Of a DNA stretch of 41,083 nucleotides, positions 7,483 through 17,148 are shown piece by piece (the first letter of the stretch is position 1; the number at the start of each line of letters is the position of its first letter). The translations under genes and the position numbers were made by a program. The stretch comes from a virus: positions 1 through 41,083 of the IMG/VR virus record IMGVR_UViG_3300005563_000058; one strand, 5' to 3'. The notes beneath the pieces were generated by a model. The model was given only the letters and a program-made list of their open reading frames with translations, was not told where the DNA came from and searched no databases.

Positions 7483-10400
7483 CTAGAGCACCGTACACAG
7501 TACATCGAACGTCATTCCCGCCGTAGCCGTGTGGGTTACGGTGATACTTCCTGCCGCTTTTGCGCTGATATACGTTGTGGTATAGTTCGTTGCGGCACTC
7601 GCGTTCGTCGGAGTAAGAGAACAATGGCTGCTTGAGGTAGCATTCGTCACCGAGACGCTATCCGAAGTAGCCGCCGTTGTCGTGAGACTGGCGACAGCAC
7701 CAACAAGCAGCGTACCGCCAGATGCAGGAAGGTTCCATGTGTAGGACGCCACTGCTCCGGGTGGCGGCTGCAAACAAGCCGTGTGAGTAAAGTCATCCCA
7801 ACATAGTAATGAGGAGTTTGCTGCCACCCCTGCCCAAAAATTGCGGATATCTGTCTTGCGTTCGTCGCCTACTCGAATGAATCCTCCGGCAGCCGTTGCG
7901 TTCAGTCGCGCATTGCCCGTCGAAGTGAAAGCTATAGCGAATGCCGACGTGTCGGTAGTTGTCGCGGTTCCGATTTTCGCTCGTACCACCCCGCCCGTAT
8001 CCAAGACACTAATAGCCGCTTTATCCCCTGAAGCGTTAGTTTGGAAAGCTTGTGAGTTGGCGGCATTAAACGTGTTGGTACCTGTGAATGTACTAGCCAA
8101 GCCGGTCGCCGCTTCAAAACCGTTGTTGGCGGCATCGTAGACAGTGGAGGATGGCGCTCCTGGGTCCGTTGCCGCTGTTCCTACCGGTACCCACGAAGCC
8201 ATTGGGGAATATTCCACCTTGTAGAAGCCAGCGGAAAAGGCTATCTGGCTGATGTACACATCCCATGAAGTATTGGTCACAGAGGTAGAGCCTCCATGCG
8301 CCACGAACTTGACATCTAAGATGGGGGCACTGCTGTTAACATTGCCCTTGCGAACCGTGAAGTCCACCCCAGCTAGGTTGGGAGCCGCCGTGCCGTTGGA
8401 CAGCCTTGCTGAAATTGTCACTATGCCTTCTGCGTTTAGCCCCGGAGATTGGGCATTGCCCACGTTCAGCGACAGGAATAAATTGTCTGCGAAAGCGCCG
8501 GAATAAAGAGAACCATTCCACGTCCCCAGAAACTGCCACGCGGCCACGGTGTCAGAGTAGAGAGGGAATATCTCTGTCCTTGTGTTTCCTAATGCGGTGG
8601 GCACCGTGCCGATGTTAGAAGTCAAGTTTATGCCTAGTTTTATTCCGCCGATGATATTATTCGCTGAACGAATACTCAGTCCTGATCCCCCGGTTTCGTT
8701 GTCCAGTCGAAGTGCGTAATACTGGGTAGAGTCCCAAGATTTAAATGTGTTACCAGAGAACGTATCGTTGACAATTGGGCCTGCGGTAGTCCCTCCCTGG
8801 ATGTCATTCATAAACGTGCCAGTCGCCTTCGCGGCCAAGCCCCAATAGGCTGGATAATCGGACTCGGCAGCGCAATAGTTCCCAGTAAAAGCGAGGCTGG
8901 AAGTACCCACAACGTGGCAGTTTCCGAAAAGGGAGTCCACGATTCTATTTCCCGTGATAGTTCCCTGCGAAATGTAGGAAGTAGGCTGCGATTGCCCTAT
9001 ATCAAGACCGTAGTTACCTACGTAGGAAATCTGATTCCCTTCAATGACAAACCCAGTGGACAGGTCGTTGTTGCCACCAATGTAGATTCCGCCTTGCCCC
9101 ATATCCGAGATAAGATTATGGCTGATTATGGCGTTTGTCACTCCCTCCCCGAGAACAGCCCCCCAGTAGATAGAACCTGAAGTGCTGGTAACCTTCAATT
9201 GTCCACCTGTTCCGCCTGGAAGGGAGAGCACTGTACCTATAGTGCAGCCTGTGGGCTGTGTGGTCCAAATCGCCTGAGTAATCACCCCCGCCGACACCGT
9301 GGTGCTAAAAACTCCAGTGGTCGTGCAAGAACCACCTGAAACCGTTGGAACAATTCCTGTCCCGCTGGTGTATCCAGTACCAGCCGCTGTCAGCATCTCC
9401 ATGTCGCCCGTTTGCGCCCAAGGAAGCAGTTCCCCCGCTCGGTACCCCCCTGTCATGGTGTTTTTATCAACTATTGAGCCTGTCGAAGCGCCGTTGTTAA
9501 TACAGTAAAAACAACCTGAAAAGGTGTTGTCGTGAATGCGATTGGAATTTCCAAAGTCCCTATTCACGCCGTGAAAGTTTGCGAAATTATTCCAAGACAC
9601 GTCGGCATGATCCCCGGAAATGGTAACGGGATTGATGGTGCAGATGGTTGATACGGAGCCCGAGTACCCTATACCCGATATGCCTTCTTGACTGCCAGCA
9701 ATCACAAATACCGGCGACCCATTAGGGTTCCCGCTAGACGGAACCCCGCAGGCTCCTGCCCATGTGAACTTAGTGAGATTTGTACCCGCGCCGACAATCT
9801 TCTGGCCGGTAGCCGTCAGTGTGACCGTCCCCGAGAGTTTGTACGTTCCTGGAGGCAGATTGATCGTTTTTCCCGTAGCAACCGCTGCAAGAAAGGCGGT
9901 AGTTGAGTCCGTGACTCCCGTCGGGTCTGCACCATAGGCAGCGCATGTCGGGTTTACCACACCATTTGTCGTGCATGCCGCGACACTACCCGCGACGTTA
10001 ATGCCGTTGGTTCCGTCTGATGTCAACCCGGTTATGAACCCAGCGCCAGCCGGTCCCGTTGCTCCAGCCGGTCCAGTTGCACCAACCTGCACAGCAAGTT
10101 GAGGGGAAAAGTTGGGGATGAATGAATCAAAGTTGCAAGTCGTGCCGCTGCACCAACTCACTTGTGTGCCGTCCGAAGCAGGCTGCACACAACTATATCC
10201 AGAGTCGTCTACAGAGTCACCCGTAGTGTTATCAATGATCGAGACCGCATAGCAAATGTACTTCGGCTTGGTCAACGAAACATCGGCAAGCTGAATGGTA
10301 AACACACCGTTGATTACCTGTGCCTGGACCGCAGACTTCGTGCTCTGCCCGGCATTATTGACTTGGTAGCCGACCGCAGCCCCGGTTGCCAGAGTAGGTG

Positions 10401-10539
10401 TAAAATAGATGGTTGCGTTGGAGATCAGAGCGCCAGTGGAGTCAATGACCCGCGTACCGGATACGGTCATGTACCCCGTAGTCGCAAATGCAGGAACACT
10501 CGCTACTAAAGCAAGCAGTAGGTACCATATCTTTTTCAA
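7483..10539 (-). CDS. secreted, collagen-like and pectate-lyase-fold protein (tail-spike-like)
   Basis: I choose TTG 10539: GGAG lies six bases upstream and the product begins MKKIWYLLLALVASVPAFA, a clear Sec signal peptide, matching the N-terminus of the sister gene at 11717-13360. The 1018-residue protein continues ATTGYMTVSGTRV and a 130-residue beta domain shared with the sister gene. A short collagen-like run follows (GATGPAGATGPAGAG, residues 153-167), then from about residue 200 a right-handed beta-helix of the pectate-lyase superfamily (YGADPTGVTDSTTAF, LPPGTYKLSG). The C-terminal third is Ser/Thr/Ala-rich. Beta-helices with collagen linkers are typical of phage spikes, but spikes do not normally carry signal peptides. 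Function could be surface binding, polysaccharide cleavage or host-surface modification. Confidence 0.75.
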   Translation of the reverse strand: MKKIWYLLLALVASVPAFATTGYMTVSGTRVIDSTGALISNATIYFTPTLATGAAVGYQVNNAGQSTKSAVQAQVINGVFTIQLADVSLTKPKYICYAVSIIDNTTGDSVDDSGYSCVQPASDGTQVSWCSGTTCNFDSFIPNFSPQLAVQVGATGPAGATGPAGAGFITGLTSDGTNGINVAGSVAACTTNGVVNPTCAAYGADPTGVTDSTTAFLAAVATGKTINLPPGTYKLSGTVTLTATGQKIVGAGTNLTKFTWAGACGVPSSGNPNGSPVFVIAGSQEGISGIGYSGSVSTICTINPVTISGDHADVSWNNFANFHGVNRDFGNSNRIHDNTFSGCFYCINNGASTGSIVDKNTMTGGYRAGELLPWAQTGDMEMLTAAGTGYTSGTGIVPTVSGGSCTTTGVFSTTVSAGVITQAIWTTQPTGCTIGTVLSLPGGTGGQLKVTSTSGSIYWGAVLGEGVTNAIISHNLISDMGQGGIYIGGNNDLSTGFVIEGNQISYVGNYGLDIGQSQPTSYISQGTITGNRIVDSLFGNCHVVGTSSLAFTGNYCAAESDYPAYWGLAAKATGTFMNDIQGGTTAGPIVNDTFSGNTFKSWDSTQYYALRLDNETGGSGLSIRSANNIIGGIKLGINLTSNIGTVPTALGNTRTEIFPLYSDTVAAWQFLGTWNGSLYSGAFADNLFLSLNVGNAQSPGLNAEGIVTISARLSNGTAAPNLAGVDFTVRKGNVNSSAPILDVKFVAHGGSTSVTNTSWDVYISQIAFSAGFYKVEYSPMASWVPVGTAATDPGAPSSTVYDAANNGFEAATGLASTFTGTNTFNAANSQAFQTNASGDKAAISVLDTGGVVRAKIGTATTTDTSAFAIAFTSTGNARLNATAAGGFIRVGDERKTDIRNFWAGVAANSSLLCWDDFTHTACLQPPPGAVASYTWNLPASGGTLLVGAVASLTTTAATSDSVSVTNATSSSHCSLTPTNASAATNYTTTYISAKAAGSITVTHTATAGMTFDVLCTVL

Positions 10540-10618
10540 TTGGATCTCCAAAATAGGACCGGCCATCCTTATCAGGGTGACCGGGTTCGACTGCGGTGTT
10601 ATGAAATGAAATCTAAGT

Positions 10619-11716
10619 CTATGGAATCGTGTAGCCCGCACTGTCTGTTGCCTGCGTACCGTACCCACACGTCATGTTCTTATTCTTGATGTAAACGCCG
10701 ACTGAACCTGAATGCGTCGTGTCAAGTTGATTCTGGTTGTAGCATCCACCCGACCATCCGGTAGGCAAAGGATGCGCCGGAAATACTTTATTGAGCGTCG
10801 TCCTTACGCCGTTGATTGATAACCAGTCGTAATAGATACATTCGGTCGGTGTCCCTGCATAGCTACAGGAGAGCAACCCGATAACCCTATGGGCGTGCGC
10901 CTCAACGTGAGTAAAGCCGGTTGTCGGAAGGGAACAAGCAACACCTGAAGATACCCAACCCGACTGCCCAGAGACTTCCCAGACATCCGAACCGCTACCC
11001 ATGAGACACTGCAAACCGGCAGTAAGTTCAAGGCCGTTGGTATCGTCCCACAACTGCATGTCGTTCTCAAAGGCCCAAACGTTCGCTGGATTTTCGGCGG
11101 GCATGATGTCAAAACTCTGCGTAAATTCAGTACAATCGTTACACTTGCCGCCGCTCATCGTCCAAAGAACCTGCCGCTGCCCAGTACCGGATTCGCTTGA
11201 TGAAAATGCCAAGTGCAGAGCGGTGTTACCGAGTGCAGTGGTATCGAACGTACACGTGTCGATTGCTGCCACTACGCCACCGCCTACAGATTCATTAGGG
11301 CAAGAGCCAGTAGGAAAAGGAGTGGTCGCAAACACTGTTTTCCAGCCGGTTGATGATCTGTCTACGTGCTGCCGAACCGTGCCAACCAACTCCGATAGAG
11401 CGGAAATGGTGAGATTTGACGAAACGGAAATTGGACTTGAGAACTGCGTTGAAGCCATCGAAGGGGTAGATCCATCCACTGTGTAGAAAACAGCAATTCC
11501 CGCGCTGGGACTGCTCGTGACTGTGACGCTCTGTGTCGTTGTGTAATGACCAGCCACAGGGGAAAATGTCAGCCCAGAGGACGGCGGTGGGGCGATGGCA
11601 GGGGTAGCAGTAGATACCTGAACCCCAGCCATCTTGACCCCGTGAAATACTTGGCTTCGCGCTGTAACCGGCGCAAGCGCGAACGCGACGATGATAAGAC
11701 CGGACGCTATCCGCAC
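10619..11716 (-). CDS. secreted protein with chitobiase-like C-terminal (CHB_HEX_C) domain
   Basis: GTG 11716 directly follows the TAA of the preceding gene, six bases behind GGAGG. Residues 1-21 (MRIASGLIIVAFALAPVTAR) are a signal peptide. Residues 45-115 read LTFSPVAGHYTTTQSVTVTS and VFYTVDGSTPSMASTQFSSP, the Ig-like repeat found at the C-termini of chitobiase/hexosaminidase and in many secreted proteins of soil bacteria. The remaining 240 residues are beta-rich with several Cys pairs (KCNDCTEF, GLLSCSYAGTPTECIYYDW) and resemble a jelly-roll binding module, but I cannot name it. It sits between two paralogous secreted genes. A role in carbohydrate or surface binding is plausible. Confidence 0.65.
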   Translation of the reverse strand: MRIASGLIIVAFALAPVTARSQVFHGVKMAGVQVSTATPAIAPPPSSGLTFSPVAGHYTTTQSVTVTSSPSAGIAVFYTVDGSTPSMASTQFSSPISVSSNLTISALSELVGTVRQHVDRSSTGWKTVFATTPFPTGSCPNESVGGGVVAAIDTCTFDTTALGNTALHLAFSSSESGTGQRQVLWTMSGGKCNDCTEFTQSFDIMPAENPANVWAFENDMQLWDDTNGLELTAGLQCLMGSGSDVWEVSGQSGWVSSGVACSLPTTGFTHVEAHAHRVIGLLSCSYAGTPTECIYYDWLSINGVRTTLNKVFPAHPLPTGWSGGCYNQNQLDTTHSGSVGVYIKNKNMTCGYGTQATDSAGYTIP

Positions 11717-13360
11717 TTAATTCCTCCCTATGCAACCGAATGACACAGTGCCGGTTACAGCAGAAGCGAAGTTGATGGTCATGGACGTAGTCGATGTGTA
11801 GGTAACCCAGCGGGCAACCGTCGTGCTGAATTGGTTCTGCACCCAGCACTCGGGGTGAACGAGATAAACATTTTGGAATGTGTAGCTGGCCGTGGTTGCG
11901 CCTGAGAAGGTCAGTTCGCCCGAGATGTCACTGTTGGTTGATACCCCTGATTCGATGAGCGGCGTTCCGGTGACCGAAAGAGCGGGTACCTGGACTCCTG
12001 CAATGCCCGTGCTTCCTACATGTGCGATGACCAAGGTAGACGCGGGATTAGCGCCTGTACCTTGTGTGCCCTTGAACGTCCAATCATCTAACTGAGAAGC
12101 CGATCCATTCCATGTAGCGCCCCGGAGAATCATCTTCGCTGTGTTGTAGTTAATGCTGCTGGTCGCCAACAGCGCGGGACTGATTCCAAAGAGTACGGAC
12201 ACTGTTGGAAGAGTAGATGGTCCGTAGAAGTCGTAGGTTGAACCTGGGGCCGTGCCCGTGCCAATAAATATGTAATGTGTCCACGCATCTGAAATCGGAG
12301 CGGTACCATTCCAATAACTAACCCCGTCAGTTGTCGAGAAAGATCCATAGTTCTGCGACGACGTAGCCGTGCCGCTGCTGGTTAACTGGAGATTGTTGGA
12401 AAGGTTAAACTGCTCCGTGTCTCCCGTAACAACCCCATTGTCTGTGAAGGCCGAATCAACGACTGTGGGAGTCGATGTGCTACTTACGGCTGGGAGTGCG
12501 TACAAAGTAGGCGACGTGTAGGTTACCCCAACCCCAATGGCCGGGATATTTAAAACGCTGCCAGAAAATGACGCTGCCCCGCTACCCGTGGTAGTCAGTG
12601 TGATGGGTACTTGGTAGTCCGTTCCGCCCACAGCAATTGACAGAGCGCCCGTGCCGGTTGTGTTCTTAACCAACCCGGTTGCTAGTCCTGTGAATGCGGA
12701 TTTAGCAACCCCGCCCAAACTCGTAAGAGCCGTTGTCGGTGAGTAAGTATCAAGTGTCCAATTGGACACAGGAGCCGCGTGAGGGAAAATACTCACAAGG
12801 GTGCTTGGGCCAATGTTCAACGTGCCCACTATGTTGAGTCCATTTACACCGTCCGACGATACGCCTGGGTATGAAAGACTTCCTCCCGGTGCTCCCTGTG
12901 GTCCGGTCTGGACTGAAACTTGCGCTGCTAAATTCGGGGTGTACTTGTCAAAATTGCAAGTAGTCGTAGTACACCACGTAGACTGCGTTCCGTCCGATGC
13001 GGGCTGCATACAGCTATATCCAAAGTCCTGGAGAACCTGCCCACTGATGTTGTCAACTACGGTAACCGCGTAACAGATGTACTTCGGCTTGGTCAGGGAT
13101 ACGTCCGCGAGTTGGATGGAGAACGCACCGCTCACAATCTGCGTCTGAACAGTGGCCTTTACACTCTGTCCCGCCCCATTGATTTGGTAGCCGGTTGGAA
13201 TACCTGACACCGTGGGGGAGAAACTAATTGTCGCGTTCGTGATCAAGGTGCCGGTCGAGTCGGTGATAGCCGTACTCGAAACCGTCATGTAACCTGTAGT
13301 AGCAAACGCCGGAACTACAGAAAAGCAAAGACCCGCGAACAACAGCAATAGCTTCTTCAT
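11717..13360 (-). CDS. secreted fibre-like protein, N-terminal paralogue of the 7483-10539 product
   Basis: ATG 13360 follows GGAG at eight bases; the product has 547 residues. The signal peptide MKKLLLLFAGLCFSVVPAFA is followed by TTGYMTVSSTAITDSTGTL and a domain nearly colinear with the larger paralogue (IQLADVSLTKPKYICYAV, GYSCMQPASDGTQ, TTTCNFD), then a brief collagen-like TGPQGAPGG. The rest is a Gly/Ser/Thr-rich fibre-type sequence. The paralogues share the front domain and differ behind it, the pattern seen when a common anchor is fitted with different tips. Its TAA abuts the GTG of the next gene. Unknown function; secretion and surface exposure are the firmest inferences. Confidence 0.75.
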   Translation of the reverse strand: MKKLLLLFAGLCFSVVPAFATTGYMTVSSTAITDSTGTLITNATISFSPTVSGIPTGYQINGAGQSVKATVQTQIVSGAFSIQLADVSLTKPKYICYAVTVVDNISGQVLQDFGYSCMQPASDGTQSTWCTTTTCNFDKYTPNLAAQVSVQTGPQGAPGGSLSYPGVSSDGVNGLNIVGTLNIGPSTLVSIFPHAAPVSNWTLDTYSPTTALTSLGGVAKSAFTGLATGLVKNTTGTGALSIAVGGTDYQVPITLTTTGSGAASFSGSVLNIPAIGVGVTYTSPTLYALPAVSSTSTPTVVDSAFTDNGVVTGDTEQFNLSNNLQLTSSGTATSSQNYGSFSTTDGVSYWNGTAPISDAWTHYIFIGTGTAPGSTYDFYGPSTLPTVSVLFGISPALLATSSINYNTAKMILRGATWNGSASQLDDWTFKGTQGTGANPASTLVIAHVGSTGIAGVQVPALSVTGTPLIESGVSTNSDISGELTFSGATTASYTFQNVYLVHPECWVQNQFSTTVARWVTYTSTTSMTINFASAVTGTVSFGCIGRN

Positions 13361-13370
13361 ATGTGACTCT

Positions 13371-13403
13371 CCAAAAAGAAAGGGCACCCCGAAGGATGCC
13401 CCT
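13371..13403 (-). terminator. UUCG-capped terminator hairpin, copy 2, with full T-run
   Basis: The same eight-pair TTCG hairpin as at 7429-7454, here followed on the minus strand by TTTCTTTTT, a good intrinsic terminator. It lies 48 bases after the tape measure stop and just ahead of the secreted-protein cassette. The two copies bracket that three-gene cassette. Confidence 0.85.
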
Positions 13404-13450
13404 TAGTTACTTACGCAGGTTGCCGTTGCCGTTGTCGCTATCATTGTCCG

Positions 13451-16400
13451 CTACTGCCGCCTACTGGACGGACTCCTTCTGTTTTGGTCGTGCCTGACAG
13501 CTACAGAGTCCTTAACCGACTGGCTATGGGTTTGTATCATTGCTGCTTGGATCTTGGCTTGGGTTTCAGCCGCGTTCGTGCCCGTGAAGTCTGCGCCTCT
13601 GAAGTCGTAGACAGTGCCAGAGTTCATTTTGTTGTGAGGAACTATGGAACCGTTTTGATTAGGAACGAATGTCTCCGAACCCATCTCGCCTACTTTGATT
13701 GGGACGCCAGCCTGAATATCACCGCCCATGGCAAACCCAGGAAGATGCAGATCGGAAGCAATGCCCCCAACGCCGGGAATAAGCCCTAAGAGGCTGCCCA
13801 AGATACCCTTACCAGCCCCGGACTCGTTGGACGCGCTAGGCAGCCCAGGAATGGCAGGAAGGCCCATTCCTTGATTGACCACGCTAACGTACAACGGAGT
13901 TGCCGCGCTGTCACCCTTTGCTGCTTTGGCACCCTTGCCACCGAAGATACCGGCAACCGCATCAAACGCCTTACCAAGCGGCCCGCCGCTGTCTTTCTTT
14001 ACGCCACCGGGGTTGTTCGGGTCTTTATCCTTGGTGCCGAAGCGATTACCAAGACTCTGAATAACGCCAACTTCAAACTTCTGAAGACCCATGTGAGCGA
14101 GTTGGTCTGCAATACCCCTGAAGAAACTAGCAAAATTGTTCTTTTGATTAATCATCAACTCTGACAAAGTATCATTCAGGCTAGTGAACACTCCGGTTAG
14201 CACAGTATGCATCTGCTGTGCGCCCGACTCAACATCCCTACCCATCTGCCGGAAGTAGACCTGAAGGCCCTGCATGGCTGTGCCAGTCGCCAGTGTCGCT
14301 TTATCCATGCTTTCATTGAACGTGGCTAGGTTGGCTTTGTTCATCTCCAGGATCACGCTGTAATCCAGCGCGTGCCCGGACTTGGCGGCTGCCGCTGCAA
14401 TGTCCTCGATATTCTTCTTTTGGTCCGCAAACACCATCTGCGCAGAAGCGGCGGCGGCTTTCCTAAAGTCTTCCGCATCCTTGTTCTGCTGGAACAACAA
14501 TTTGGCACCGTCCACCTTCATTTGAATGGCGGTGTCATCTGTGTTGTTCGCATCGCGCTCTGTGTCCCTGATGCTGGCTTCGAGGTTCACCAATTGCGCT
14601 TTTTCGGTCGCTTCGGAGCCCTGCATGATGGCTTTGTTGAGGTTTTCCTGTGCGACTTGCTGACGGCCCAAGCCAATAATACTTACTTGGTTACGGGCGT
14701 CAGTCTTTGCATCCGCTTCCTGCTTGAGTTGTTCTGTCCTAGCAGCAACGTCATCCTTGTGGTTGGTTCTCCAATTAGGATCGTTCCCGCCCTTGTTAAA
14801 CTCAGACTCGACCTGTGCGGCTATGGCTGCATCACGCGACGCGGCTGCCGTGGCACTCAATGCGTCTGTCATAGCTACCTGGGCACGAGTCGCCATATCC
14901 GTGATGCTCGTTTGCTTGAGCAGCGCGTCCCCGTAGTCGGTCAGCCCCTTGTCGTTAATCTCTGTAGTTATGTACGACAGGACTAACTTCTTTTGGGAGT
15001 CAGTAAGGTGTTTAACCTTCGTGTCATTATCGGCTAGGAATTTACCGTACTGTTCGGCAATCTCGGCGTTGCGCAACTGCTGCGGGTCTTTACCAACAAG
15101 CGCCAAAGCATCCGCTGCTTCTTTCGCCTTGAGCCTTAATTCCTCAAGCCGCTTGGCTATCTTGTCTTCTTTTGGCGCAATGGGAAGCGGCGGAAGGTTT
15201 GTGCCGCTGCCTTCTCCATCTATCTTCCCGGTTGCAAAATTGTAACCATCGGGAACGCCTGGGGCTTTTGGGGCGGTGTGGTTCTGCATGAACATCTCGG
15301 ACTTCTTATCATCCATCGCATCCCTGAAGGACAACAAAGTGCCCAAACCAGGAATCAAATTAAGAAGTACCGTTTTGAGGCTGAGTGCCCGATCCTCTAA
15401 CCTCTTGGCGCTGTCTGCCCAGATATCGGCCCAGTTCTTTCCATCGGACTCGATTTCTTTATTCAACTGGTAGACAGACGTAATCGCGCTACCTACTGCA
15501 TAAATTCCAAGTGCTATTGCAGCAAGAGGGGCGACTGAGGCTGCCAGTCTTGCAAACGCCAGAGCCACGCCATTGAGCGCACCCTTCAACGCTACGGATG
15601 CGGTTGTGAGGACACCGTCTTCCTTCGCACACGTAGCGGTGATTGCCGCGTACTCGGTTGCATTCTTGGTCAAACCTACGAAAGCAAGTCCTAGTTTTGG
15701 AAGCCCCAAAAACCGACCACCTAGATTGCCGATTCCAACGGCCAGCTTTTCCACGATTCCAGCCGTCCCCGTCATACTCGATCCCAGTGCGGAGAAAAAC
15801 ACAACCGCTCTGACTGCTACCAAGGCTTCGAGTACGGTCTTTATAGCCGACGCGTGATCAACTAGGAACACGAATACATTTGCAAGCAAAGTCAACCCGG
15901 TTGCAAGCGAAGCCGCAACCTCTTGTACCCTTTTAAGGGTGTCGCCATTTGACGCCAATTCCAGCAACTTGGATGCTGCCTTATCTAGTGCAGGAACAAC
16001 CGCAGTTGACAACTTTACCGAGAGTCCCAAACCGGCTTGCTCAAGATTGGTGATGGCGTTGTGCAGCGTAATCGCACCCTTGGCTTGATCCGGTGTAAAT
16101 ACAACCCCCAGCTTCTCAGCCATCTTGCCCAACTCGGTGCCGGATGAAGAAATCAACTTCATCATGGACGCAACTTGCGAACCGCTGCGGCCCATTAGCA
16201 TCTGCTCATAACCCAACTTGGCTGTACTATCCTTAGCATTAGACAAAGCAACAGAGAGGTCTTGAAAAACTGCGCCGGAATCCCTGAAATGGCCGTTACT
16301 GTCTACTACCGCAACCCCAAGGGCTTTGTACATGTCCGAGAGTTGCTTATTGCCGCTTCCGGCCATGAACGCAGACCGACCCACACGAGTAAGAATTACC

Positions 16401-16714
16401 CCAAGAGTCTCAACTGGTACGCCTGCGATCTTGGCCGCATACGCCAACTTACTGAAGGAATCCAGACTGATCCCAGCCTGCTGTGACATCTTATTGTATG
16501 CGAATACAACACTCTCACTCTTTACAACCATTGCCGCAAACGCGCCTTCAACAGCAGCCCCCATGGAAACCGCTGCCGTCCCAATCAGTGCTAAGGACTT
16601 GCTTACGCTGGCGGCGGTTTTGAGGCTCATGGCCTCTACTTTGGTCATCGCACTAGAGAAACTGGCCGTTTCGGCAATTAAGCTGATGGAAATTTGCCCA
16701 ATTTTTATTGCGAT
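13451..16714 (-). CDS. tail tape measure protein, probable ATC start
   Basis: The chain is about 1087 residues if started at ATC 16714, or 1065 from the first ATG at 16648. The ATC version begins (M)AIKIGQISISLIAETASFSS, exactly the 'short beta strand, then T-A-S/A-F' opening typical of siphovirus tape measures; the ATG version starts after that motif. Alternating helical and hydrophobic segments follow (VFVFLVDHASAIKTVLEALV, ASVAPLAAIALGIYAVGSAI), then long coiled-coil sequence (700-850) and a Gly-rich C-terminus. Tape measures set tail length and are ejected into the host. No ATG, GTG or TTG occurs in frame between the TAG of the upstream gene (16742-16744) and ATG 16648. Order after the chaperone pair confirms the identity. 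Confidence 0.9.
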   Translation of the reverse strand: MAIKIGQISISLIAETASFSSAMTKVEAMSLKTAASVSKSLALIGTAAVSMGAAVEGAFAAMVVKSESVVFAYNKMSQQAGISLDSFSKLAYAAKIAGVPVETLGVILTRVGRSAFMAGSGNKQLSDMYKALGVAVVDSNGHFRDSGAVFQDLSVALSNAKDSTAKLGYEQMLMGRSGSQVASMMKLISSSGTELGKMAEKLGVVFTPDQAKGAITLHNAITNLEQAGLGLSVKLSTAVVPALDKAASKLLELASNGDTLKRVQEVAASLATGLTLLANVFVFLVDHASAIKTVLEALVAVRAVVFFSALGSSMTGTAGIVEKLAVGIGNLGGRFLGLPKLGLAFVGLTKNATEYAAITATCAKEDGVLTTASVALKGALNGVALAFARLAASVAPLAAIALGIYAVGSAITSVYQLNKEIESDGKNWADIWADSAKRLEDRALSLKTVLLNLIPGLGTLLSFRDAMDDKKSEMFMQNHTAPKAPGVPDGYNFATGKIDGEGSGTNLPPLPIAPKEDKIAKRLEELRLKAKEAADALALVGKDPQQLRNAEIAEQYGKFLADNDTKVKHLTDSQKKLVLSYITTEINDKGLTDYGDALLKQTSITDMATRAQVAMTDALSATAAASRDAAIAAQVESEFNKGGNDPNWRTNHKDDVAARTEQLKQEADAKTDARNQVSIIGLGRQQVAQENLNKAIMQGSEATEKAQLVNLEASIRDTERDANNTDDTAIQMKVDGAKLLFQQNKDAEDFRKAAAASAQMVFADQKKNIEDIAAAAAKSGHALDYSVILEMNKANLATFNESMDKATLATGTAMQGLQVYFRQMGRDVESGAQQMHTVLTGVFTSLNDTLSELMINQKNNFASFFRGIADQLAHMGLQKFEVGVIQSLGNRFGTKDKDPNNPGGVKKDSGGPLGKAFDAVAGIFGGKGAKAAKGDSAATPLYVSVVNQGMGLPAIPGLPSASNESGAGKGILGSLLGLIPGVGGIASDLHLPGFAMGGDIQAGVPIKVGEMGSETFVPNQNGSIVPHNKMNSGTVYDFRGADFTGTNAAETQAKIQAAMIQTHSQSVKDSVAVRHDQNRRSPSSRRQ

Positions 16715-16741
16715 GGTACACCAACCTGTCCCTCGTGATCG

Positions 16742-17131
16742 CTAGTTGGCATCAGGAGTTTGTTCTGTATCTGTTGTTTCTGTAACTACCGGAGCAGGAA
16801 GATGCCTTACCATAGTGGGCGGCAACGACTTGGCGAACGCACTGAGTTGTGCGCCGAATGCTTTCCTGTTAAACCTCTTGGGTGTGTTCTCTCTTGCTGC
16901 TTCGCGGTCTGCCCATCGTGAGGGCATGTAATCCAGAGGGCACGTTGCTTTCTTCGGTGTGTTGAAGCTATGGTTCGCTGTAGTAGCGCACACAATACCC
17001 ATGAGTAGTTCTGTGTGTTCCCGTGCATCCTTGTGGCGCAGAGTCAGTGCATAAAATTGTCTCGGGGTTAGTCTGTAAAACTCGCCTGTGGTCAATCGCA
17101 AATCAATCATGGCAATTGACCACAGTTGCAT
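16742..17131 (-). CDS. tail assembly chaperone, second part (lambda T-like), probably made as a -1 frameshift fusion
   Basis: From ATG 17131 this gives 129 residues: IDLRLTTGEFYRLTPRQFYA, then LTLRHKDAREHTELLMG, later TPKRFNRKAFGAQLSAFA. The 'R.a.L....fy.Ltp.ef.al' motif fits the T half of G/GT chaperones. The ATG lacks a convincing ribosome binding site. The same frame is open upstream to overlap the end of the G-like gene, reading SKRAGRERELTSAQRWMQLW, which continues the motif naturally, so production as a G-T fusion is likely. In lambda the T part binds the tape measure and recruits tail tube protein. It stops at TAG, and the next frame-matched gene is the tape measure. Confidence 0.75.
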   Translation of the reverse strand: MQLWSIAMIDLRLTTGEFYRLTPRQFYALTLRHKDAREHTELLMGIVCATTANHSFNTPKKATCPLDYMPSRWADREAARENTPKRFNRKAFGAQLSAFAKSLPPTMVRHLPAPVVTETTDTEQTPDAN

Positions 17132-17148
17132 CCAGCGTTGGGCTGAAG

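Noticed and set aside
11295-11849. 184-residue minus-strand frame overlapping two secreted genes
   Set aside because: Different frame from two well-supported genes with signal peptides and Shine-Dalgarno sites; rich in His, Cys and Arg.
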